Shown: positions 13,405 to 21,543, counted from the first letter of the stretch. The stretch is 23,806 nt of DNA from Metaruminococcus_A sp964607135 (GCA_964607135.1 CAZSIV010000034.1:1-23806), one strand, 5' to 3'. Made by a program: numbers and translations. Notes: generated by a model not told the origin, from the letters alone.

Positions 13405-16404
13405 ATGAGTAAAGTAAGAGCAGTGGCCAATGTGGCGAAAAGGTGTATCAAAGAACCGAAATGCATCAAAAGGGGTTTAACATACATTAGACATAATGGC
13501 TTGAATGGATTGAAAGAGCGTGTAAGAGGTACTGATAATCGGGGATTTGTTCCAAGTGATCCGAATGCCAGTTATTATAGCGATATTAAGTTCTCCATTG
13601 TTATGCCAACCTATAATGTGGAAATTAAGTGGCTTGACAAAGCGATTGAATCGGTAAAGAAACAGAATTACAAAAATTGGGAATTGTGCATTGCAGATGA
13701 TTGCTCCACAAAGCTGGAAGTAAAAGAGTATTTGAATACGATTCATGATGACAGAATCAAAATCAAATATTTGGAAAAGAATGGTGGTATTTCAGCAGCA
13801 AGTAATGAGGCGGCAGGATTGGCAACCGGGGATTACCTGGTTTTGATGGATAATGACGATGAGATTACTTATGATGCCCTATATGAATTTTTACGAGTTG
13901 TAAAGGATAAAAATGCAGACGTCATTTACAGTGACCAGGGAATTATAGACGTAAACGGGAAAGACAGCAATCCACTGTACAAGCCGGACTGGTCGCCGGA
14001 GTTGTTCTTGAGTCAGATGTACTTGGGACATTTAGTCGGATTTAAGAGAAGTCTGTTTGAAAAAGTCGGTGGATTTAGAAGTGAGTTTAACGGCAGCCAG
14101 GATTACGATTTGTTATGGAGAATCATTGAAAAGTCGGAGACAATTGAGCACGTTTCAAGAATTCTGTACAAGTGGCGTGCAGTCCCGTCGTCCACAGCGG
14201 CCAATCCGGGCTCAAAGCCATATGCACAAACAGCGGGATTGAATGCAGTGCAAGGGCATTTGGACCGTACTCTGGGCGAGGGAAAAGCGACGGCAGTAGA
14301 AACAGAGGATTTGTTTGTTTATGATGTGCGTTATAGCTTGGATAAAATGCCGATGGTATCAGTGATTATACCAATTAAAGATCACGCAGACTTATTGGCA
14401 CGGCTTATGGAAAGCATTGTAAAAAAGAATGTTTATGATAACTACGAAGTTATTATTCTCAACAATAACTCGGTAGAGCAGGAAACTTTTGAATATTTGG
14501 AAAAACTTACTTCTGAAAATTCCAAAATTAAGGTTGTGGATGCGTCTTATCAATTTAACTGGTCAAGGCTGAACAACCATGGCGTTAAAGAAGCTAAGGG
14601 CGATGTGTTTATTTTTATGAACAATGATATGGAGGTTATTTCCGAGGACTGGATGCTTCGATTGGTGGAAAAGGCAGTTCAGCCGGAGATTGGTGTTGTT
14701 GGCGGATTGTTGTTATATGAAGATAACACGATTCAGCACGCGGGGGTAGTAGTAGGTATCAACGGATTTGCGGATCATGTGTATAAGGGCTATATACCTG
14801 CGCATTACGGCTCACCCTTCATCTCGCCAATGGTAACCAGAAACGTGCTTTCTGTTACAGGGGCATTGATGGCAGTTTCCCGTGGTACACTGGAACAAAT
14901 CGGTGAATTTGATGAAGACTTTATTATCTGCGGAAGTGACGTAGAACTTTGTATCAGGGCATGGTATAGTGGTTACAGAAATGTTTATGACCCACATGTG
15001 AAATTGTATCATTATGAGTCAAAGAGCAGGGATAGCTATATTCCGGAAGTGGATTTTGAATTATCGGAATTTGCATACCGCAATTTCAATTATGAGGGGG
15101 ATCCATACTATAACATCATGCTGGATTATTCAACCCCGGCACCCAAAGTAGCAAAACAGAGTCATTTTCAGTTAGTGGAAAGCGATTCCATGAACTATAT
15201 AAATAAGAAGGTAAGTAAAGATATGATGAGAGAAGAAGAGCTTCAAATACCGGAAATATTAAAATATTCATTTAGAAAGAGTGACTTTTCACGCAAGAGA
15301 ATTAACTTATTAGTGCCATCTATTAACGAGCAACATGTGTTTGGCGGAATTTCGACGGCGCTAAAGTTTTTTGAAGAATTGCTTGAAAAATCCGGATGCG
15401 CAAGCAGAATTATTTTGACAGACGCATTCCCAAACAGAAAAACATTGAAAAAATATGGACGAAAATACAAATGCGTGAACTGTGAGAAAGACAGCGACGA
15501 ATTGCATCAAATCGTTCCGTATTGCCGCAGCGATAGGCGCCAGAAGTCTTTGCCTGTTTCAGAAAATGATATTTTTATGTTCACGAGCTGGTGGACGGCA
15601 TATTGTACGCAGGAAGCATATGCTGGATTTGGAGCGGCTCCAAATCCATATATTTATTTTATTCAGGATTATGAACCGGGTTTTTATCCCTGGTCAACAA
15701 GATATTTGCTTGCAGATTCTACTTACAGAAATAAGAACAAACAGATTGCTGTTTTTAATAGTGAGCTTTTATATGCGTTCTTTAAGCAAAATGATTATTC
15801 GTTCTATAAAGAATATGCGTTTGAACCTGTGCTTAATACAGGTCTTCGAACTGTGCTGATGGATAATGTGGACAGAGAAATTATTAAGAAAAAGAAAATT
15901 TTGGTATATGGCAGACCAACTGTAGAGAGAAATGCATTTACGTTGGTTGTATCGGCGCTTAGAAAGTTAGTTGAGAAGATGGCTGATGCGAATGATTGGG
16001 AATTTGTTTCTGCAGGGGAATATCATGATAAGGTCAGCCTGGGCAAAGGAAAGTATTTGGAATCTGTCGGAAAACTGACGATTGCACAATATGCGGCAAT
16101 GATGATGGAAACTTATGCGGGTATTTCATTGATGTCTTCACCGCACCCAAGTTATCCACCGCTTGAAATGTCAGAGTTTGGTGTGAAGGTAATTACAAAT
16201 ACTTATGCAAATAAAGATTTGTCGGTATTTAATGATAATATTATTTCGGTGCAAAACGTCAGCCCTGATAATATTGCAGAACAGTTAAATAGTATTTGTT
16301 CACAATTTGACGACACGTATGTGTTAAAAATACTGAATCCGGAATATGTGACCAATGACAACGTATTTTCTTTTATTGAAGATATCGTGGAAGAAATTAA
16401 ATAA
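13405..16404 (+). CDS. Three-module glycosyltransferase (GT2 + GT2 + WsaF-like)
   Basis: A 999-residue cytoplasmic enzyme predicted to build a cell-surface polysaccharide, probably rhamnose-rich. Module 1 (about residues 62-290) is GT-A family 2: FSIVMPTYNVE, the acidic metal motif MDNDDE at 148-153 and GSQDYDLLWR near 230. Module 2 (about 316-560) is a second GT2 domain: VSVIIPIKDH, MNNDME at 405-410 and ICGSDVELCIRAW near 508. Module 3 (about 632-999) resembles the GT-B enzyme WsaF, with INLLVPSINEQHVFGGISTA and PYIYFIQDYEPGFYPWS. No signal peptide or membrane segment is evident. The ATG at 13405 has GGGTGAAAG upstream. The AT-rich codon use points to transfer. It is intact, but the exporter and neighbouring genes are broken. 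Linkage and donor sugars are not determinable here. Confidence 0.85.
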   Translation: MSKVRAVANVAKRCIKEPKCIKRGLTYIRHNGLNGLKERVRGTDNRGFVPSDPNASYYSDIKFSIVMPTYNVEIKWLDKAIESVKKQNYKNWELCIADDCSTKLEVKEYLNTIHDDRIKIKYLEKNGGISAASNEAAGLATGDYLVLMDNDDEITYDALYEFLRVVKDKNADVIYSDQGIIDVNGKDSNPLYKPDWSPELFLSQMYLGHLVGFKRSLFEKVGGFRSEFNGSQDYDLLWRIIEKSETIEHVSRILYKWRAVPSSTAANPGSKPYAQTAGLNAVQGHLDRTLGEGKATAVETEDLFVYDVRYSLDKMPMVSVIIPIKDHADLLARLMESIVKKNVYDNYEVIILNNNSVEQETFEYLEKLTSENSKIKVVDASYQFNWSRLNNHGVKEAKGDVFIFMNNDMEVISEDWMLRLVEKAVQPEIGVVGGLLLYEDNTIQHAGVVVGINGFADHVYKGYIPAHYGSPFISPMVTRNVLSVTGALMAVSRGTLEQIGEFDEDFIICGSDVELCIRAWYSGYRNVYDPHVKLYHYESKSRDSYIPEVDFELSEFAYRNFNYEGDPYYNIMLDYSTPAPKVAKQSHFQLVESDSMNYINKKVSKDMMREEELQIPEILKYSFRKSDFSRKRINLLVPSINEQHVFGGISTALKFFEELLEKSGCASRIILTDAFPNRKTLKKYGRKYKCVNCEKDSDELHQIVPYCRSDRRQKSLPVSENDIFMFTSWWTAYCTQEAYAGFGAAPNPYIYFIQDYEPGFYPWSTRYLLADSTYRNKNKQIAVFNSELLYAFFKQNDYSFYKEYAFEPVLNTGLRTVLMDNVDREIIKKKKILVYGRPTVERNAFTLVVSALRKLVEKMADANDWEFVSAGEYHDKVSLGKGKYLESVGKLTIAQYAAMMMETYAGISLMSSPHPSYPPLEMSEFGVKVITNTYANKDLSVFNDNIISVQNVSPDNIAEQLNSICSQFDDTYVLKILNPEYVTNDNVFSFIEDIVEEIK

Positions 16405-16427
16405 TTGGACAGATTGAGGCATGCGAT

Positions 16428-16479
16428 ATGGACAAAATTGGAAATGTAACAATGGATTACACCTTAGCTGATTCATATT
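16428..16479 (+). pseudogene. Possible 5' remnant of a methyltransferase-type gene
   Basis: An ATG at 16428 begins MDKIGNVTMDYTLADSYF, which resembles the start of SAM-dependent methyltransferase-type proteins in some glycan clusters. After about 15 codons the frame runs into sequence coding, in another frame, for a sugar transferase. Too little remains for a firm family call, but a start codon in context 23 nt after the glycosyltransferase suggests the next gene of the operon, cut by a deletion. Confidence 0.25.
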
Positions 16480-16670
16480 TTAAAAGGAGATATGACGGTC
16501 GTAGGCCCGAGACCGGAGCGGCCGGAGATTGAGAAATTATATTTGAAAGAGCTTCCGGAGTTTGGTCTGCGTTTGAAAGCGAAAGCCGGAATTACCGGAT
16601 ATGCGCAGGTGTTTGGAAAGTATAATACGACGCCGGAGGATAAGTTGAAATTGGACTTGCGGTATGTCGA
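16468..16670 (+). pseudogene. Internal fragment of a bacterial sugar-phosphate (undecaprenyl) transferase
   Basis: In the frame containing ATG 16492 the sequence reads LIHILKGDMTVVGPRPERPE, then KAGITGYAQVFGKYNTTPED and KLKLDLRYV. These are the hallmark motifs of the polyprenyl-phosphate sugar-1-phosphate transferase family (PF02397), which loads the first sugar onto undecaprenyl phosphate. A stop lies just upstream of LIHILKGDM, so the membrane and N-terminal catalytic parts are gone. After RYV the family continues to a YSLWLDI-type tail, but here it becomes DQRSTFPS and GC-rich host-like DNA begins. Both ends are therefore truncated, and the right break at about 16670 marks the right edge of the island. 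Translation of 16492-16728 would give a 78-residue nonfunctional peptide. Confidence 0.75.
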
Positions 16671-16697
16671 TCAGCGCTCGACGTTTCCCTCCGCCCC

Positions 16698-16726
16698 TTG
16701 CCAAACCCGCATCCCCGTGCTAAAAT
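16698..16726 (+). promoter_or_regulatory. Promoter of proS (extended -10)
   Basis: TTGCCA (16698-16703), a 17-bp spacer and TAAAAT (16721-16726), with TG at 16718-16719 forming an extended -10. The start is predicted near 16733, giving a leader of only about 50 nt, too short for a T-box. A small GGGG/CCCC hairpin (16749-16760) lies in the leader. Confidence 0.7.
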
Positions 16727-16782
16727 AAAACAGTTAGACGATTTATTTGGGGGAACCCCCTTTTGAAAGGATATTGAACGAA

Positions 16783-18222
16783 ATGGCAGAGCAGAAAAAA
16801 ATGGTCGAGGCCATCACCTCGATGGAAGAGGATTTCGCGCAGTGGTACACCGACGTTGTGAAAAAGGCGGAGATGATCGACTACTCCAGCGTCAAGGGCT
16901 GTATGGTCTTCCGCCCCTATGGCTACGCCGTCTGGGAAAACATCCAAAAGGATCTGGACGCCCGTTTCAAAGCGACCGGGCATGAAAACGTCTATATGCC
17001 GATGCTGATCCCCGAGAGCCTGCTCCAGAAGGAGAAGGATCACGTCGAGGGCTTTGCGCCGGAGGTCGCCTGGGTCACCCAGGGCGGGCAGGAGAAGCTG
17101 AGCGAGCGGCTCTGCATCCGCCCGACCTCCGAGGTGCTCTTCTGCGAGCACTATGCCAAGGTCATCAACTCCTACCGCGACCTGCCGAAGCTCTACAACC
17201 AGTGGTGTTCGGTCATGCGCTGGGAAAAGACGACCCGCCCCTTCCTCCGGAATTCCGAGTTCCTCTGGCAGGAGGGCCACACCATGCACGAAACTGCCGA
17301 GGAGGCCCAGGCCGAGACGATGCGGATGCTCAATGTCTACGCCGACTTTTATAAGGAGTCCTTGGCGATCCCGGTCGTCAAGGGGCAGAAGACCGAAAAG
17401 GAAAAGTTCGCGGGTGCTGTCGCGACCTACACTATCGAGCCGATGATGCACAACGGCGTCGCCCTCCAGGGCGGCACCTCCCACTACTTCGGGGACGGCT
17501 TTGCCAAGAGCTTCGGGATCACCTTTACCGGGCGGGACAACACCCTCCGGTACCCGCACCAGACCTCCTGGGGGGTCTCCACCCGGATGATCGGCGCGAT
17601 CATCATGGTGCACGGCGACGACAGCGGTTTGATCCTCCCGCCGAAGATTGCCCCGATCCAGGTGGCGGTCATTCCGATCGCCCAGCACAAAGAGGGTGTT
17701 CTCGAAAAGGCCCGCGAGGTCGCCGATTCGCTGAAGGACGCCTTCCGGATCAAGCTCGACGACAGCGACAATTCCCCGGGCTGGAAGTTCAGCCAGTACG
17801 AGATGAAGGGCGTTCCGCTCCGGCTGGAGATCGGTCCCCGCGACATCGAGCAGGGCCAGTGCGTCCTGGTTCGCCGGGACAACCGCGAAAAGACCGTCGT
17901 AAAGCTCGAGGCGCTTTCGGCCGAAATTTCAAAGGCGCTCCAGGCAGTTCACGACGGGCTCTATGAAAAGGCGCTGAAAAACCTGGAGGAGAAAACCTTT
18001 ACCGCCCGCAATTATGACGAGTTCCTCGACATCGCGGAAAACCATCCGGGCTTCATCAAAGCGATGTGGTGCGGCGACGCTGCCTGCGAGGACAAGCTCA
18101 AGGATGCAACCGGCGGCGTCAAATCCCGTTGCATCCCCTTTGAAGAGGAGCATCTCGCCGATACCTGCGTCTGCTGCGGGAAGCCGGCAAAGCATATGGT
18201 CTACTGGGGAAAACAGTACTAG
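16783..18222 (+). CDS. proS: Prolyl-tRNA synthetase, archaeal/eukaryal-type short form
   Basis: Attaches proline to tRNA-Pro. The 479-residue protein is the short class II form without the inserted editing domain of the E. coli enzyme. The order is MAEQKKMVEAITSMEEDFAQ, the class II core (FRPYGYAVWENIQ, motif 2 at FLRNSEFLWQEGHT, motif 3 at TSWGVSTRMIGAI), an anticodon-binding domain (IAPIQVAVIPI) and a C-terminal zinc domain with WCGDAACE and CVCCG that ends in Tyr (MVYWGKQY), as in the archaeal type. The start is ATG 16783 with AAAGG at 16766-16770; an in-frame TTG at 16747 would extend the protein by 12 residues and lies before the ribosome binding site. It has its own promoter and terminator, and codon use is again GC-rich. 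Confidence 0.95.
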   Translation: MAEQKKMVEAITSMEEDFAQWYTDVVKKAEMIDYSSVKGCMVFRPYGYAVWENIQKDLDARFKATGHENVYMPMLIPESLLQKEKDHVEGFAPEVAWVTQGGQEKLSERLCIRPTSEVLFCEHYAKVINSYRDLPKLYNQWCSVMRWEKTTRPFLRNSEFLWQEGHTMHETAEEAQAETMRMLNVYADFYKESLAIPVVKGQKTEKEKFAGAVATYTIEPMMHNGVALQGGTSHYFGDGFAKSFGITFTGRDNTLRYPHQTSWGVSTRMIGAIIMVHGDDSGLILPPKIAPIQVAVIPIAQHKEGVLEKAREVADSLKDAFRIKLDDSDNSPGWKFSQYEMKGVPLRLEIGPRDIEQGQCVLVRRDNREKTVVKLEALSAEISKALQAVHDGLYEKALKNLEEKTFTARNYDEFLDIAENHPGFIKAMWCGDAACEDKLKDATGGVKSRCIPFEEEHLADTCVCCGKPAKHMVYWGKQY

Positions 18223-18230
18223 AAAAGATG

Positions 18231-18270
18231 AAGAGGACATTTGTGCATATTGCATAAATATCCTCTTTTT
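18231..18270 (+). terminator. Intrinsic terminator of proS
   Basis: A long, slightly imperfect stem (18231-18246 with 18252-18267, core AAGAGGA/TCCTCTT) runs into TTTTT. It begins eight bases after the proS stop. Confidence 0.85.
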
Positions 18271-18299
18271 ATTCTGCGAAATTTCTACACACATTTTGC

Positions 18300-18328
18300 T
18301 TGCCGTTGCATAGCCCATATAGTATAAT
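18300..18328 (+). promoter_or_regulatory. Promoter of the S10 ribosomal protein operon
   Basis: TTGCCG (18300-18305) and TATAAT (18323-18328) with a 17-bp spacer; start predicted near 18335. It lies 30 nt after the proS terminator and about 313 nt before rpsJ, leaving room for a structured leader. Confidence 0.8.
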
Positions 18329-18334
18329 AATTAG

Positions 18335-18647
18335 GCACGACTGCGACAGATATGCGATGAAGCGGGAGGTGGCCGCCTTTTCGGCGGGGAATTTCCGTGG
18401 AGTATGTCCGATTTTAAACCGGGCGACAACAATTACTGAACAGGTAAGTACGGTATATACTGTCACGAGGATTTGGCTCGTGGTAAGTATACCTGCGTCG
18501 TATGGGGTAAAGGGTTCTTGCGGCCTTTTGCCGGGCTTCCGGAAAAACTGCGTGTTTTTTCGGTTTTTTTATGGCATATCGCGAAACACACGGCGCCGTG
18601 TTTGGGAATTGATGTTCACCGCGTACAATTTTAAGGAGGCGATGAAA
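18335..18647 (+). promoter_or_regulatory. Structured leader of the S10 operon (putative attenuator region)
   Basis: This 313-nt stretch has no gene. A hairpin CACGAG/CTCGTG (18464-18469 with 18477-18482) is enclosed by two mutually exclusive outer pairings of the same 3' strand: CAGGTA (18441-18446) with TACCTG (18490-18495), or GGTATATACT (18452-18461) with AGTATACC (18487-18494 region). A direct repeat GGTAAGTA occurs at 18443-18450 and 18482-18489 or so. Downstream follow an intrinsic terminator (18539-18570) and a 14-base palindrome ACACGGCGCCGTGT (18588-18601). The arrangement fits transcription attenuation, perhaps by a ribosomal protein encoded in the operon; the ligand is unknown. Confidence 0.5.
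18539..18570 (+). terminator. Intrinsic terminator inside the S10 leader
   Basis: CCGGAAAAAC (18539-18548) pairs with GTTTTTTCGG (18554-18563) around a 5-nt loop and is followed by seven Ts. It sits about 205 nt after the predicted transcription start and 77 nt before rpsJ, so transcripts must pass it to reach the operon. Confidence 0.75.
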
Positions 18648-18959
18648 GTGGCAGTCAAGGAAAAAATCAGAATCAGGCTCAAGAGTTACGACCACAGTCT
18701 GGCGGACGCTGCGGCGGCTAAGATCGTGGAGACCGCAAAGAGGACAGGGGCAAGGGTGTCGGGCCCGATCCCGCTCCCGACCGAAAAAGAGGTCGTGACC
18801 ATTCTCCGCGCTGTTCACAAGTACAAGGACAGCCGGGAACAGTTTGAGATGAGAACCCACAAAAGACTCATCGACATTTTGAGGCCGTCCAACAAAACTG
18901 TTGAGGCTTTGCAGGGTCTTGAGCTCCCTGCCGGCGTAGAGCTGGAGATCAAACTCTAA
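18648..18959 (+). CDS. rpsJ: 30S ribosomal protein S10
   Basis: Small-subunit head protein, also known as the antitermination factor NusE. The GTG at 18648 gives 103 residues beginning MAVKEKIRIRLKSYDH, the family start, and lies eight bases after AAGGAGG (18633-18639). An ATG two codons earlier is too close to that site, and the longer open frame running back to 18300 is leader sequence. The conserved THKRLIDILRPSNKTVEAL segment is present near residue 70. It is the first gene of the S10 operon, behind the probable attenuator. Confidence 0.97.
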   Translation: MAVKEKIRIRLKSYDHSLADAAAAKIVETAKRTGARVSGPIPLPTEKEVVTILRAVHKYKDSREQFEMRTHKRLIDILRPSNKTVEALQGLELPAGVELEIKL

Positions 18960-18981
18960 TCAGGTCTGCGGCGCAGGTCAA

Positions 18982-19000
18982 GTTGGCGCAGCCCGCCAAC
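18982..19000 (+). repeat. Hairpin in the rpsJ-rplC spacer
   Basis: GTTGGCG (18982-18988) pairs with CGCCAAC (18994-19000) around a 5-nt loop. It precedes the AGGAGGA ribosome binding site of rplC by about 12 nt and lacks a T-run, so it is not a terminator. Confidence 0.4.
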
Positions 19001-19025
19001 CAATAACCGAATAGGAGGAAAGACA

Positions 19026-19661
19026 ATGAAAAAAGGCATCGTTGGAAAGAAAATCGGCATGACGCAGATTTTCGACGAGAACGGCAAGGTCGTCCCGGTC
19101 ACCGTCGTAGAGGCCGGCCCTTGCGTAGTGGTTCAGAAAAAGACCGTTGAGAACGACGGCTATTCCGCTGTGCAGCTCGGCTTTGGCGAGATCAGCGTGA
19201 AGAACACGAACAAACCGCAGAAAGGCCATTTTGCAAAAGCGGACGCTGCGGTGAAGAGAACTTTGAACGAGTTCAAATTCGATGATCCGGACGCCCTGAA
19301 CCTGGGCGATATCATCAAGGCCGACACTTTCGAGGCCGGCGATATCGTCGACGTCTGCGGCACGAGCAAGGGGAAAGGCTTCGCCGGCACCATCAAACGG
19401 TATGGAAACAGATCCTTAAAAGCGACTCACGGCACAGGCCCGGTGGGAAGACACGCCGGTTCCATGGGCGCGGGCTCCGACCCGTCCAGAATCATGAAGG
19501 GCAAGAAGATGCCCGGCCAGCTGGGTGCGGAGACCGTGACCGTCCAGAACCTCGAGATTGTCAAGGTAGACGCTGAAAACAACCTGATTGCACTCAAAGG
19601 CGCGATCCCCGGCCCGAAGGGCGGCATCGTCACCATTAAAAGTGCTGTGAAGAAAGCTTAA
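19026..19661 (+). CDS. rplC: 50S ribosomal protein L3
   Basis: Early-assembly large-subunit protein near the peptidyl transferase centre. The 211-residue length and beginning MKKGIVGKKIGMTQIFDENG are typical. The long loop with HGTGPVGRHAGSMGAGSDPS and KGKKMPGQLG, which reaches towards the catalytic centre, is intact. AGGAGGA lies at 19013-19019. The gene is second in the operon. Confidence 0.97.
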   Translation: MKKGIVGKKIGMTQIFDENGKVVPVTVVEAGPCVVVQKKTVENDGYSAVQLGFGEISVKNTNKPQKGHFAKADAAVKRTLNEFKFDDPDALNLGDIIKADTFEAGDIVDVCGTSKGKGFAGTIKRYGNRSLKATHGTGPVGRHAGSMGAGSDPSRIMKGKKMPGQLGAETVTVQNLEIVKVDAENNLIALKGAIPGPKGGIVTIKSAVKKA

Positions 19662-19678
19662 CGGAAGGAGGAAGCGAG

Positions 19679-20302
19679 ATGCCAAGCATGAAAGTTTTAG
19701 ACAGAAACGGCAAAGAGGTTTCCACGATGGAGCTTTCCGATGCTGTTTTCGGCATAACCCCAAACGAGCCGGTTATGCATATGGCTGTGGTCAACTACCT
19801 GGCTAACCAGCGCCAGGGCACACAGTCCACCCTCACCCGCACCGAAGTCCGCGGCGGCGGCCGCAAGCCCTGGAGACAGAAGGGCACCGGCCACGCGAGG
19901 CAGGGTTCGATCCGCGCTCCGCAGTGGAGACACGGCGGCGTCGCCCTCGGCCCGAAGCCGCGCGATTACCGTTTTTCGCTGAACAAGAAGGTCCGCGCTC
20001 TTGCGCTGAAATCCGCGCTGTCCGCCAAGGTGCAGGGAGGCGAGATGATCATCCTCGACAGCTTCGGCTTAGAAGGGTATAAAACCAAGGAGATGATCAG
20101 CATTTTGGGCGCGCTCGGCGCGGACAAGAAGGTTCTGATCGCCCTGCCGAACGTCGACCAGAAGGTCATCAAAAGTGCGAACAACATCCCGGGCGTCAAG
20201 ACGACTCAGTACAACACCCTGAATGTTTACGACATTCTCAACTGCGACAAAGTGGTCATGCTCAAGGATACCGCTCTCAAGCTTGAGGAGGTGTACGCGT
20301 AA
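19679..20302 (+). CDS. rplD: 50S ribosomal protein L4
   Basis: Large-subunit protein whose extended loop lines the exit tunnel; in gamma-proteobacteria it also represses its own S10 operon. It has 207 residues. The tunnel loop GGGRKPWRQKGTGHARQGS is present at about residues 58-76. AAGGAGG at 19665-19671 precedes the ATG by seven bases. The stop overlaps the rplW start by one base (TAATG). Whether this L4 acts on the leader at 18335-18647 is unknown. Confidence 0.97.
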   Translation: MPSMKVLDRNGKEVSTMELSDAVFGITPNEPVMHMAVVNYLANQRQGTQSTLTRTEVRGGGRKPWRQKGTGHARQGSIRAPQWRHGGVALGPKPRDYRFSLNKKVRALALKSALSAKVQGGEMIILDSFGLEGYKTKEMISILGALGADKKVLIALPNVDQKVIKSANNIPGVKTTQYNTLNVYDILNCDKVVMLKDTALKLEEVYA

Positions 20303-20595
20303 TGAAAGCACCGCAGGATATCATCCTCCGCCCCATCATGACGGAAAAGTCCATCACCGGCGTTGCGGAGAGGAAATACACCTTTAAGGTTGCGAAGGAT
20401 TCCAACAAAATCGAGATCGCCCAGGCGGTTGAAAAGCTGTTCGGCGTAAAGGTTTTGAAGGTCAACACGATGAACTGCAAAGGCCGCGCGAAACGCGTGG
20501 GGATGAACGCCGGCTACCGGCCCGACTGGAAAAAGGCGATCGTCACCCTGACTGAGGATTCCAAGGGGATCGAAATTTTCGAAAACCTCGCGTAA
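20302..20595 (+). CDS. rplW: 50S ribosomal protein L23
   Basis: Large-subunit protein at the tunnel exit and docking site for trigger factor and SRP. The 97 residues begin MKAPQDIILRPIMTEKS, with the family's RPIMTEKS motif near residue 10, and include the globular FKVAKDSNKIEIAQAVEKLF segment. Its start overlaps the rplD stop, and the AGGAGG-like site lies inside the end of rplD. Confidence 0.96.
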   Translation: MKAPQDIILRPIMTEKSITGVAERKYTFKVAKDSNKIEIAQAVEKLFGVKVLKVNTMNCKGRAKRVGMNAGYRPDWKKAIVTLTEDSKGIEIFENLA

Positions 20596-20608
20596 TCCGC
20601 TTGCGGCA

Positions 20609-20659
20609 GTCCGGAGCTTTTCCGGACGGTGATGTATGAGGGCGGCGCCAAACGCCCTC
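20609..20659 (+). repeat. Two tandem hairpins in the rplW-rplB spacer
   Basis: GTCCGGA/TCCGGAC (20609-20615 with 20621-20627) and GAGGGCG/CGCCCTC (20638-20644 with 20653-20659) are perfect 7-bp stems in a 91-nt spacer. No T-run follows either. Other spacers in this operon are 0-66 nt. Confidence 0.45.
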
Positions 20660-20686
20660 GCTAAACCGAAACAAGGAGTGAAAACA

Positions 20687-21520
20687 ATGGCAATTAAGAG
20701 CTACAAGCCAACAACCCCGTCCAGACGGAACATGACCGTCGTCGACTATTCCGGGTTGTCTAAAGTAGCGCCGGAGAAGAGCCTGCTCAGACCGCTCAAG
20801 AAAACCTCCGGGCGCAACAGCTACGGCAGAATCACCGTCCGCCATCACGGCGGCGGAAACAGAAAGAAATACCGCGTGATCGACTTCAAACGCGACAAGG
20901 TCGGGATGAACGCTCAGGTTATGACCCTGGAGTACGACCCGAACCGTTCGGCCCACATCGCCCTCGTCCAGTATGAGGACGGCGAGAAGCGCTATATCAT
21001 CGCCCCGATCGGCCTGAAGGTCGGCGATACGGTGAGAGCCGGCGCCGATGCCGACATCAAACCGGGCAACGCCCTCCCGCTGAGCGCGATCCCGGTCGGT
21101 ACCGTCATCCACAACATCGAGCTCTACCCGGGCAAAGGCGCGCAGCTTGTCCGCTCGGCCGGCAATATGGCCCAGCTGATGGCGAAGGAAGGCGTCTATG
21201 CGCTGATCCGCCTGCCCTCCGGCGAGCAAAGAAACATCCCGGCGAACTGCATGGCCACCATCGGCCAGGTCGGCAACACCGACCACGAGAACACCAACAT
21301 CGGCAAAGCCGGTAAGAAACGTCATATGGGCTGGCGCCCGACCGTCCGCGGTTCTGTTATGAACCCGAACGACCATCCGCACGGCGGTGGTGAAGGTAAA
21401 TCTCCTATCGGACGTCCCGGACCTGTTACGCCTTGGGGTAAACCCACCCTGGGCTACAAGACCCGTGCGAAACATCATCGCTCCGATAAGTTTATCGTAA
21501 AACGCAGAAATGCGAAGTAA
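20687..21520 (+). CDS. rplB: 50S ribosomal protein L2
   Basis: Core large-subunit protein needed for subunit association and peptidyl transfer. The ATG at 20687 gives 277 residues, the usual length, beginning MAIKSYKPTTPSRRNMTVVD, with ACAAGGAGTG just upstream. An ATG-frame extension to 20636 would run through the spacer hairpins and is rejected. Conserved segments include SYGRITVRHHGGGNRKKYR near residue 45 and NDHPHGGGEGKSPIGRPGP, holding the functionally important His of the family, near residue 225. Confidence 0.97.
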   Translation: MAIKSYKPTTPSRRNMTVVDYSGLSKVAPEKSLLRPLKKTSGRNSYGRITVRHHGGGNRKKYRVIDFKRDKVGMNAQVMTLEYDPNRSAHIALVQYEDGEKRYIIAPIGLKVGDTVRAGADADIKPGNALPLSAIPVGTVIHNIELYPGKGAQLVRSAGNMAQLMAKEGVYALIRLPSGEQRNIPANCMATIGQVGNTDHENTNIGKAGKKRHMGWRPTVRGSVMNPNDHPHGGGEGKSPIGRPGPVTPWGKPTLGYKTRAKHHRSDKFIVKRRNAK

Positions 21521-21543
21521 TCGGAAAGGAGACAGATGAATCT

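Noticed and set aside
16733..16782. T-box riboswitch ahead of proS
   Set aside because: The leader is only about 50 nt and has no T-box core or specifier hairpin.
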